From an uncultured Alphaproteobacteria bacterium (lineage in GTDB: Bacteria; Pseudomonadota; Alphaproteobacteria; Rhodobacterales; Rhodobacteraceae), in the NCBI GenBank assembly GCA_902611605.1, contig CACMAH010000003.1, forward strand, positions 1 to 64,000: 64,000 bases of DNA, in the 5' to 3' direction. Position numbers and translations under genes: made by a program. The notes beneath the pieces were generated by a model, which saw nothing but the letters and a program-made list of their open reading frames with translations, was not told where the DNA came from and made no database searches. Shown here one piece after another: positions 56,656 to 63,835 of the stretch (within the stretch, counting starts at the first letter, position 1; each line of letters opens with the position of its first letter).

Positions 56656-56714
56656 TTCTTAATGATCATTGAAATTATCAAGAATTTCAAACATATTTTT
56701 TTATTGAAAATTAC

Positions 56715-58547
56715 TTATTCTATTTCACCAATTATTTTTAACTCACTCTCAAATTCATTAAATGTGTCTTCATCCATTTCGTATCTAGTTAAATATTTTT
56801 TTGTTAAACCCATATTCTTAGCTCTTTGTAAATATAATTTTGCTGAATCTAAATCGCCTTCTTTTAGTTTAATAAATGAGTAATAAGCTAGTAAATTGGC
56901 AGGCATGTCTGTAGCATCTATTATAGGTTCTAATATTGTCTTAATTCCATCTTTATAACCGCCTCTATACATTGAAGGCACTAAATATCTTGTAATAAAC
57001 CAACCATTATCGTTAGGAACCACAGCAAGTGCATTTCTAAAACTCTTAATAGAAAGATCATAATCTTTGCATAAAAAATAAATTGTACCTGTAGTTGTAT
57101 ATGCATCAACTGTTCTTCCTAATTCTATAGCCTGTTTTGCATAATCTTTTGCAACATCACAATCTTTTGAAAGGAAAACAAGTTCTACAATACCTTTAAA
57201 ATGCAATGCATTAACTCTTAGATCTGATTCCAATACTTCGTCTAAAAGTATATCAAGTTTTTCAATATCTTTTGAAGGTTCTTCTGATAATCCTATACGT
57301 AGTTTTTGAAATAGACCATATGCTCTATTAAGAGTTATAAAGGGGTTATCTTCACCAATTTGTTGAGCTAATTGATCTGTTAATTCGTTATATTTATTAT
57401 ATCCTTCAGGATTAAATTTTCTCCATTCGTCCCTAGCATTTAATGAAATTATAAGTCTTTCGGGTGTTCCTAGCTTTTCAGCTGCTGTTCCAGATCCTGC
57501 CACAAGATTTATTTGCAAATATTCTAAAATCTCATTTCCTATTTTTTCTTGAGCTTTAAATATATCTGATATTTCAAAATCTATTTTATTAGACCAAACA
57601 ACAGTATCTTTTTTGGCATCAGTAAGTTCTAAATTTATCCTTGAGTTATCACCAAATGTTTGAATTGATCCTGTAACTATATAATTTACTGCATATTTAT
57701 TAAAAATTTCACTGGGACTCATCTCATTTTCTTTTACAAAAAAACTAGTACTACTAGATAAAGTCCTTATTCCTTTGTATCTGGACAAACTACCTATCAT
57801 GCTTTCTGTGAGTGCCTCACTAAATCTATTCTTATTTTCAGGATCAGTAATATTTTTAAAAGGGTATACTAAAATAGTGTTCAAAGAAGAAATATCTGAA
57901 TTAGATGTCGATTTATTTACTTGGGTTATATAAAAAAAACTTACCACTGCTATCACTAGAAAAGAAGCTGCTATAGCTAAAATAGGCCTATTAGATTTTT
58001 GCGTTTTGAGTTTTCTTTTCTGTGATGGATCAAGAAGAATATCATAAGCGTGAAATTCATTTTTTTTCACCTTTTGAATACCTAAGTCATTATATTGGTG
58101 AGACGTTTTTGCTTTTACCAAATCATAGATGTTTTTTGAAATAGTTATTCCACTTGTTTGAGCTAAAGCTTCTAATCTTGCTGCTATATTTACGCCATCA
58201 CCAAGAAGATTTTCCTTCTCTTTAATAACATCTCCCATACTAATCCCTATTCTAAACTCTAAAGGGACTGTGATAATATCTGAGCTATTTCTTTTTTTAA
58301 TATCCTTTTGAAAAGCTACAGCACATTCAACAGCTTCCACAGCACTTGGAAATTCAACAAAGAAAGAGTCTCCACCTGAATTAAAAAGACGACCATCATG
58401 TTTTTTAATAACCCTTTGTAAAATAAGCTCACAAGCACGAAGATTTTTAACTGTTTCGCTTTCATTAGTCTCCATATGTTTGCTGTAGTTAACAACATCA
58501 GTAGCTAAAATAATTGCAACTTTACGATCTATTTCTTTTTTAGGCAT
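56715..58547 (-). CDS. class III cyclase with TolB-like and TPR domains
   Basis: 610 residues from ATG 58547, which follows GGAGAGG by three bases (a TTG lies six codons upstream). Domain layout as in 40348-42198: cyclase (ATDVVNYSKHMETNE; FNSGGDSFFVEF; GDGVNIAARLEALA), membrane helix (~190-210), TolB-like region (TILVYPFKNITDP; ALTESMIGSLSRY) and TPR-like helices. Purine-site residues Lys and Asp are replaced, as in its paralogue. Different TPR sequence, so a different partner is likely. Between repeat copies. Confidence 0.88.
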   Translation of the reverse strand: MPKKEIDRKVAIILATDVVNYSKHMETNESETVKNLRACELILQRVIKKHDGRLFNSGGDSFFVEFPSAVEAVECAVAFQKDIKKRNSSDIITVPLEFRIGISMGDVIKEKENLLGDGVNIAARLEALAQTSGITISKNIYDLVKAKTSHQYNDLGIQKVKKNEFHAYDILLDPSQKRKLKTQKSNRPILAIAASFLVIAVVSFFYITQVNKSTSNSDISSLNTILVYPFKNITDPENKNRFSEALTESMIGSLSRYKGIRTLSSSTSFFVKENEMSPSEIFNKYAVNYIVTGSIQTFGDNSRINLELTDAKKDTVVWSNKIDFEISDIFKAQEKIGNEILEYLQINLVAGSGTAAEKLGTPERLIISLNARDEWRKFNPEGYNKYNELTDQLAQQIGEDNPFITLNRAYGLFQKLRIGLSEEPSKDIEKLDILLDEVLESDLRVNALHFKGIVELVFLSKDCDVAKDYAKQAIELGRTVDAYTTTGTIYFLCKDYDLSIKSFRNALAVVPNDNGWFITRYLVPSMYRGGYKDGIKTILEPIIDATDMPANLLAYYSFIKLKEGDLDSAKLYLQRAKNMGLTKKYLTRYEMDEDTFNEFESELKIIGEIE

Positions 58548-58654
58548 TAACCTCTCCGATAACAATGATGTTAAGTAAAGCGATTATTTACTTCAAACAT
58601 GACGTAACGTTAAGAATGTGACGCATATTTCAATAAGCAGCATTACATATCCAA

Positions 58655-59130
58655 ACCAAAATGTGTGAGCAGTTGTACTTGCTAATAAGAGGCTATGGTT
58701 TTTGGGGTGCCATGAAGGATATGTCTTAGGGGTGGATGTTATGATTGTTATGTTTGTTATGTTCTTATAAAACTCTCATGAACTGCCCCTTTAAGTGCCC
58801 CTTTAGAGCCTTTTTCAAAGAGATAGAAATTCAAACCCTTTATTTATATGGCTTAAATCAGGTATTTTCCTCATTGGATAGGGTATCGATTATTCTTTGT
58901 ACTAGTTAGCTACAATCTCAGTATTTTCAGAAAAGTAATAAAAAAAGGGTTTAAGTGTTAGCTACAGAATCATTAATCGCAGAAATAAACTATGGTTTAT
59001 CTAAAATTCTCCACCACTTTTCCGCCACCTTGTATCTCTTCAAGAGTATCTACCATCTTCTTATCATGCTTATCAAAGAAGTGTGCATAGGTATCCCTTG
59101 TAATCTTCAAAGATGCCTGAGCTTACATTC
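58655..59130 (+). repeat. dispersed repeat, long full copy (reference copy)
   Basis: The most complete copy. Left half: AAAATGTGTGAGCAGTTGTA. Core: GGCTATGGTTTTTGGGGTGC. Right half: GAAGGATATGTCTTAGGGGT. Tail: TGTTATGTTCTTATAAAACT, GCCCCTTTAAGTGCCCC, GGCTTAAATCAGGTATTTTC, ATTGGATAGGGTATCGATTA, then the integrase C-terminus in reverse. Confidence 0.9.
58997..59122 (-). pseudogene. tyrosine recombinase C-terminal remnant (best preserved)
   Basis: Minus strand reads AQASLKITRDTYAHFFDK, continuing HDKKMVDTLEEIQGGG and KVVENFR to a TAA at 58997-58999. ASLKIT-RDTY-AHFF is the end of box II of a phage-type integrase, including the catalytic Tyr; upstream a stop breaks the frame. Confidence 0.8.
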
Positions 59131-59155
59131 TAATTATTAAGGTATTTGGATAATT

Positions 59156-60016
59156 TTATTTCCACATAATACTCATTGAAGCAATCATACTATGGCCAGA
59201 AACCAATTCTTCCAAACCAGGTCGACCAGGTAAATTAAAGGCGTCAACAGGATGTGAAACTGGTTCAAAACAAAAGAAATCTGATTTATCATTTGGAGAA
59301 TATATTATAGCAGTTTGAAGATTATTTGATGCTGTTATTTTACAAGATATTGAATCTTCACCCTGCTCAATAAATGTAGTCCCGTGCCAGCCAGTATATC
59401 CATTGTTTATAAAATTTACTGGTAATTTACGAAGATCTTTAAAGCTCCAACGGGAATCGTCTACTAAAAGGACTTCTTTGGTAGGTAAATGATCTTCATT
59501 TTCCATCCAAACCTTTTCAGCTGCAAAGGATAGCCTAGTATTATAGTTTCGTGGAAACCAGGGATGAAACCCACAACCAAAGGGCAGCGTTAACTCACTA
59601 ATATTTTTTACAATCAGCGTGATTGTCAAACAGTTTGGGGTAAGTTTAAATAATTGTTCTGCACTATACCTCCAAGGACCAAAGGAACCATTATTAAGTC
59701 TCATACAAATACCATTATCTGAATCAGTAATTTCCCAGACTTTTTGAAATCCATCACCATGTATTGGAAAAATTTCATCATCCAAATTCGGCTCCAAGGA
59801 ATAATTCACACCATTCCAATTAAATCCTCCACATGAAATTCGGTTGGAAAATGGAACAAGAACATTATGAGCTAGTGAAAATAGATTATGTTTGTCTCCT
59901 GACCATGGTCGTAGAACTGGTTTATTGTCTACATCTAGTCGAGCAATTCCACCTCCAAGTTCTGGAGCAAGAATCAACTTTGCAGCATCTGCAGTAACGA
60001 CTTTGAGTACTGACAT
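59156..60016 (-). CDS. aldose 1-epimerase-family protein
   Basis: 286 residues. LILAPELGGGIARLDVDN at the start, FSNRISCGGFNWNGVNYSL, PIHGDGFQKVWEI and LPFGCGFHPWFPR with the active-site His, and a late Glu in FFCFEPVSHPVDAFN. It fits galactose-mutarotase-like proteins, which interconvert alpha and beta sugars; some are hexose-6-phosphate or unknown-sugar enzymes. Single gene bounded by a repeat copy. Confidence 0.88.
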   Translation of the reverse strand: MSVLKVVTADAAKLILAPELGGGIARLDVDNKPVLRPWSGDKHNLFSLAHNVLVPFSNRISCGGFNWNGVNYSLEPNLDDEIFPIHGDGFQKVWEITDSDNGICMRLNNGSFGPWRYSAEQLFKLTPNCLTITLIVKNISELTLPFGCGFHPWFPRNYNTRLSFAAEKVWMENEDHLPTKEVLLVDDSRWSFKDLRKLPVNFINNGYTGWHGTTFIEQGEDSISCKITASNNLQTAIIYSPNDKSDFFCFEPVSHPVDAFNLPGRPGLEELVSGHSMIASMSIMWK

Positions 60017-60094
60017 CTCAAATCAACTATCTATCATTAACCTAAAAATTAAATTAGCTGAAATTAAAATATCATACTTTTGAATCTCTTCAAA

Positions 60095-60232
60095 ATGAAT
60101 TGGAAAATGGTATTAATTTCTTTTATTAACTTTTGGATTTTTGTGCTGTTTATTTCAAGTAATAAGTCATTATCTCCTAATAAGCCTCAGGAGAGTCCCA
60201 TAGACTGTTCAAAAAGTAAGGCGAGAGGGTAA
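60095..60232 (+). CDS. possible short secreted peptide or truncated gene
   Basis: A 45-residue frame (MNWKMVLISFINFWIFVLFI at the start) has one hydrophobic segment followed by SPIDCSKSKARG. The ending looks like the beginning of small periplasmic proteins with a DCxKAxT motif, suggesting a truncated gene. No supporting neighbours. Low confidence. Confidence 0.25.
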   Translation: MNWKMVLISFINFWIFVLFISSNKSLSPNKPQESPIDCSKSKARG

Positions 60233-60375
60233 ATATATTCCCAAAGTTATAAAATTTTGTACATTTTTTGTACATTTTTTTTAATAAAAAATATTTATTC
60301 ATTTTTTGAACTTTCAAATAAAACTTTATTAGTCAAAAATTTAATTTTCAAATTTTAAAAAGAAAGGAGTTAGTT
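60233..60375. other. AT-rich region upstream of 60376 gene
   Basis: Contains a tandem TTTTGTACATTTTTTGTACA near 60256-60277 (two GTACATTTTTT units) and a GAAAGGAG ribosome-binding site just before the next ATG. It probably holds a promoter. Confidence 0.35.
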
Positions 60376-60996
60376 ATGTTTGGATCAAGAAGAATAATTA
60401 CACCCCATGTAGGGAAATATGAACTTGCAATGAGCCGAGTGAGACAAGCTGCCGGAATATTAGCAAGAAACGGAGCAACCTCAGTAAATATAACAAGAGT
60501 TGGTGGTGGTTTTACTGCAGGATCTTTACACTTATACACTTTTTATATGAGTATGGAACAAGGTTTGCAACTTTCACAAAACTTGAGTAGTGACCCAAGT
60601 TGGAGTGCACTTATGTCAGAAAGAGAATTAATTCCAGCAGGTGATATTAATGGACCTAATGTAGCACGGTTGATTGCAGGTGAACCAAAACAAGAAAATA
60701 AAGCATTTATGGTTCGAGAATACATAATGGAACGTTCAAAATGGGGTGAAGCTGCTGCATTAGCTGGTGATATTCAAAAAATGATAAGTAGTCATAACGT
60801 TAATGTAACTATGTGGGTACCCATACTAGCTGAAGAAATGCAGCGTTCAATGGCAGTATATTCTGCTCCTGATTTAAGAACTCTTGGAAAGGGAATAGAT
60901 CAAGTAGGGATGACTGAAGAGTTTCAAAAAATGCTGGAAAAGGCATCTAAATTAGGTACTCTTGATCGTGCTTTTGGAATGGAAACTATACGTTAA
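60376..60996 (+). CDS. hypothetical protein, tandem ferredoxin-like domains
   Basis: 206 residues, soluble, with a strong ribosome-binding site (AAAGGAG). VGGGFTAGSLHLYTFYMSME and VNVTMWVPILAEEMQRSMAV look like equivalent strand-helix units of two alpha/beta-barrel domains. Conserved GGGFTAG-like and ARLIAGEPKQENKAF segments. No named family. Followed at 130 bases by another small barrel-like gene, 61128-61409, on the same strand. Confidence 0.6.
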   Translation: MFGSRRIITPHVGKYELAMSRVRQAAGILARNGATSVNITRVGGGFTAGSLHLYTFYMSMEQGLQLSQNLSSDPSWSALMSERELIPAGDINGPNVARLIAGEPKQENKAFMVREYIMERSKWGEAAALAGDIQKMISSHNVNVTMWVPILAEEMQRSMAVYSAPDLRTLGKGIDQVGMTEEFQKMLEKASKLGTLDRAFGMETIR

Positions 60997-61127
60997 ATTA
61001 TACTTTAGACCGAACCTTTAGAAAGAGTTTGGTCTAATTTCAATTAAATTTTATAGATAATTGCAAAATGTGAATAGTGAGATTGCAGAGGATACTTAAA
61101 AAAACCGTTAGAAAAAGGAAAAAATAG

Positions 61128-61409
61128 ATGTATATGGTAACGACAACATGGAGGCATGATAAGCCTATAGACAAGGTAAATATGCGCAAAATTCTATCGG
61201 GATTAAAAGATAGAAATAATATTAGTGAAGTAATTGATGTGATGTGGTTTGAAATCGATGAAGTCACACATGGTTCAGTGTTAATATATTCCTCAAAAGA
61301 AGCTTGTGAAAAGGATATGAAAGCAAGAAACAATAATCGAGAGGATAGTGGTCTAAAAATGCTTAGAGAAGAAAAGGGTGAAACATTTGCTGTAATGAGT
61401 GAACTTTAA
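61128..61409 (+). CDS. small hypothetical protein (ferredoxin-like fold)
   Basis: 93 residues. YMVTTTWRHDKPIDKVNMRK, EVIDVMWFEIDEVTHGSVL and IYSSKEACEKDMKARN suggest a dimeric alpha/beta barrel. Possibly co-transcribed with the 206-residue gene upstream. Function unknown. Confidence 0.55.
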   Translation: MYMVTTTWRHDKPIDKVNMRKILSGLKDRNNISEVIDVMWFEIDEVTHGSVLIYSSKEACEKDMKARNNNREDSGLKMLREEKGETFAVMSEL

Positions 61410-61483
61410 AACCTTTAAATTCGTTAAGTTTTATTCTACGGTTTTATTAAGAATATGCCAAGGTTAAGCATAATTCTTCCGAA

Positions 61484-61538
61484 ACCTAAATATGTGAGCA
61501 GTAGTACTTGCTAATAATAAGCTATGGTTTTTGGGTAC
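61484..61538 (+). repeat. dispersed repeat, left half fused to tRNA-Pro 3' half
   Basis: AAATATGTGAGCAGTAGTAC, TTGCTAATAATAAGCTATGG then TTTTTGGGTACC. At the core the match to the repeat family ends and tRNA sequence continues to 61574. Confidence 0.85.
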
Positions 61539-61574
61539 CGTAGGTCGTAGGTTCGAATCCAATCGCTCCGACCA
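61524..61574 (+). pseudogene. tRNA-Pro(UGG) 3' half
   Basis: Anticodon arm ATGGT-TTTTGGGT-ACCGT (one base too long in the loop, with TGG), variable loop AGGTC, T-arm GTAGG-TTCGAAT-CCAAT, acceptor strand CGCTCCG, discriminator A and an encoded CCA at 61572-61574. The 5' acceptor and D-arm are replaced by the left half of the repeat. C1-G72-type acceptor and A73 fit tRNA-Pro. No functional tRNA can fold. Confidence 0.8.
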
Positions 61575-61780
61575 CTTTTTACTTAACTAAGCTTAGAAAA
61601 CGTGAAGTTCAAATATGCTATGCTTGTAGCAAAATGGCAGATAAGTGACACATAACGTGACATATTTCAGGATTAGAGGTCTCAGACCTTCTTGGACATA
61701 ATTATAATGATTGTGATAGCTCTTGTAATAGTACTAAAAATATTATTTTATATCTATGAAAATAGGGGATGTAATTCTCA

Positions 61781-62683
61781 ATGCAAAGTTCTTTTAAACA
61801 AGTAGGGAATACGCCTCTAATAAAACTCGACGTTTTAAAACCAGATGAAGGTGCTTCTATTTGGTTAAAGGTTGAGAGCGGCAACCCGACAGGTTCATAC
61901 AAAGATCGAATGGCGATCTCTGTGATTGGGGAAGCTATACGTAAAGGAAATTTAACTTTGAGCCAGACGGTAGTAGAATATACTGGTGGTAGTACTGGCT
62001 CTGCGCTGGCTTTTGCGTGTGCTTGTTCAGGTATAAAGTTTACTGCTGTATTTTCAGACGCATTTTCTCATTCGAAACAGCTTGCGATGGAGGCATTTGG
62101 TGCAGAGGTTATTGTAGTTCCGTCCTACGGAAAAGGAATCTCACCAGAACTTATTAAAAAAATGAAAGAACTTGCTCATGAAAAAGTTGATAAAATAAAT
62201 GGTTTTTATGCAGACCAATTTGGTTCAAAGGATGTAGTGCTTGGGTATCAACCAATGGGTTTTGAGATTGCTCAACAAATAGAAGGCAAAGTTGATTTGC
62301 TTTGTGCATCGGTAGGAACTGGGGGAGCTCTGATGGGAACTCTCGAAGGGTTACATAAAAAAAATGAATTTCCAAATGTGATAGCTTTTGAACCGAGTCA
62401 GTCTCCCTTGTTAACTAAAGGCTGTGGAGGATCTCATCAGGTTGAAGGTGTTGGGGTAGGCTTTTATCCTCCATTTTTAGACCCTAAACAAGTTAATCAA
62501 TTTTATGCAGTAGATCAAGTCGAAGCTTTTGGAATGAGAAAAGTCCTTGCCCAAAAACATGGTATCTTCTGTGGCACATCAACGGGTATGAATGTTGTTG
62601 GAGCAATTAAGCTTGCACGGGAGATGTCGCCCAAGCAAAATATTGTTACTTTTGGTTGCGATAGTGGTTTAAAGTACCTTTAA
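61781..62683 (+). CDS. cysteine synthase-family PLP enzyme
   Basis: 300 residues. SGNPTGSYKDRMAISVIGEA contains the PLP-binding Lys; EYTGGSTGSALAFACA and ASVGTGGALMGTLEGL are the phosphate and substrate loops. Typical of O-acetylserine sulfhydrylase/cystathionine beta-synthase-like enzymes, which make or use cysteine. The sequence differs from classical CysK (SxKxR written SYKDR), so the substrate could differ. Starts 200 bases after the tRNA-Pro fragment. Confidence 0.9.
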   Translation: MQSSFKQVGNTPLIKLDVLKPDEGASIWLKVESGNPTGSYKDRMAISVIGEAIRKGNLTLSQTVVEYTGGSTGSALAFACACSGIKFTAVFSDAFSHSKQLAMEAFGAEVIVVPSYGKGISPELIKKMKELAHEKVDKINGFYADQFGSKDVVLGYQPMGFEIAQQIEGKVDLLCASVGTGGALMGTLEGLHKKNEFPNVIAFEPSQSPLLTKGCGGSHQVEGVGVGFYPPFLDPKQVNQFYAVDQVEAFGMRKVLAQKHGIFCGTSTGMNVVGAIKLAREMSPKQNIVTFGCDSGLKYL

Positions 62684-62884
62684 TCAAAATGCCGCTTAAA
62701 TTTATTTAAGCAGTCTAAGATACATAAATCAAACCGAGTATTTTGTTTCACAACTGATAATATTTTCCCCCAAAAGATAAGACAATGGTAAGACATGAAC
62801 ATGTAACTGGTAGTTATCTACGCAAAGCATGAAAGGGATATAAGCAAGTTTACAAGGCTGACTATCTATGAAAAATTCTGGCAC
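62684..62884. other. intergenic region before a right-half repeat
   Basis: No supported frame. The last part leads into the repeat core TTTTGGG at 62887. Confidence 0.35.
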
Positions 62885-62945
62885 GATTTTGGGTGCCCTC
62901 AAGGATATATCTTTGGGGTGGGTTTTATATGTGCATATCAGCTTT
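62885..62945 (+). repeat. dispersed repeat, right half; holds the SDR stop codon
   Basis: GATTTTGGGTGCCCTCAAGG then ATATATCTTTGGGGTGGG. The left half is absent. The minus-strand stop codon of the SDR gene (62925-62927) lies inside it. Confidence 0.8.
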
Positions 62946-63653
62946 CTTCCATGGCGATCGTTGCGGCTGTATTAATATTTCAGTTGGACAGGCAGTTTCT
63001 GAAGTATTCAGAACAAAATTCACTACTTCAGCTATATCACTAGGTTGCATCATAAGTTCAGGATTTAATCTTTCAGGGTTAACCATAGAGGTATTAACAA
63101 ATCCTGGATTAATCGTGCAGACTTTCGTTCCATACTCTCTAATATCCTCAAATAATACTTCCATGTAACCATCAATAGCTCGTTTCTGAGACGTTTGGAT
63201 GCCTATACCAGTATGCGGAGCATCTCGTGAATTGATCCTAATTACTGCACCGCCAGAATTTTTATTTATTTCTTGAAGAACATTTCTTACAAAATGATAA
63301 GTACTACGCAAATTTATATCTATTATTTTATCCCAAATTTCTAGATCACATTCATCAGCTAAAGCTTTATTGTAATCTCCAGCACAATGAATAAGGTAAT
63401 TCAATCCACCAAGACTTTTAATTGCATTGTCTGAACATTGTTTAATTTCAGTCATATCTGAAATATCACAGGAAAACATAAAACAAGGGGTTCCATATGA
63501 AGAACAACTTGAAAAAACTTCATTAAGTTTTTCTTTACTTCGTCCAACTAAGAAACAATGAACGCCATTTTTTGAGAGCATCGATGCCACAGCACTTCCC
63601 ATTCCACCACTAGCTCCAATTATTAGGGCCTTTTTACCTATAAGATTGTTCAT
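62925..63653 (-). CDS. SDR-family oxidoreductase lacking the catalytic Tyr
   Basis: 242 residues with the Rossmann motif IGASGGMGSAVASML and the NAG-like HCAGDYNKAL. The catalytic position normally YxxxK reads QTSQK (IQTSQKRAIDG), so the Tyr is missing although the Lys remains; the following VCTINPGFVNTSMV is normal. Either the enzyme is inactive or uses another mechanism. Its last codons come from a repeat copy, suggesting that the original end was replaced. Confidence 0.75.
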   Translation of the reverse strand: MNNLIGKKALIIGASGGMGSAVASMLSKNGVHCFLVGRSKEKLNEVFSSCSSYGTPCFMFSCDISDMTEIKQCSDNAIKSLGGLNYLIHCAGDYNKALADECDLEIWDKIIDINLRSTYHFVRNVLQEINKNSGGAVIRINSRDAPHTGIGIQTSQKRAIDGYMEVLFEDIREYGTKVCTINPGFVNTSMVNPERLNPELMMQPSDIAEVVNFVLNTSETACPTEILIQPQRSPWKKADMHI

Positions 63654-63724
63654 GTCACCTACCTTTTAATTCAATTGTGATTACAAATTTAAATTTTGAA
63701 CTATTTAATAGTTAATAATTATTT

Positions 63725-63835
63725 TTTCCAACCAAAATGTATGATTATTAGTACTTGCCAATAATAGGGGATGGTTTTTGGGGCACACCTACCCCAAAGG
63801 AAACGTCTTAGGGGTGGGTGATATAAAAACTATAT
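63725..63835 (+). repeat. dispersed repeat, full short copy with long stem
   Basis: AAAATGTATGATTATTAGTA, GGATGGTTTTTGGGGCACAC and AACGTCTTAGGGGTGGGTGA. Here the right half forms a 10-bp stem, CACCTACCCC with GGGGTGGGTG, longer than in other copies and with paired changes on both arms. Confidence 0.85.

Noticed and set aside
24344-63835. Classical integron attC sites
   Set aside because: The left half contains GCTAACAAT, which recalls the attC R'' box, but no matching GTTRRRY partner box, no long near-palindrome over the whole site and no integron integrase are present.
24344-63835. CRISPR array
   Set aside because: Repeats are 80-450 bp, imperfect and hundreds to thousands of bases apart; no spacer pattern or cas gene.
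24344-63835. MITE or insertion-sequence family
   Set aside because: No terminal inverted repeats or consistent target duplications were seen; copies share one orientation, and the joined coding remnant is a tyrosine recombinase, not a transposase.
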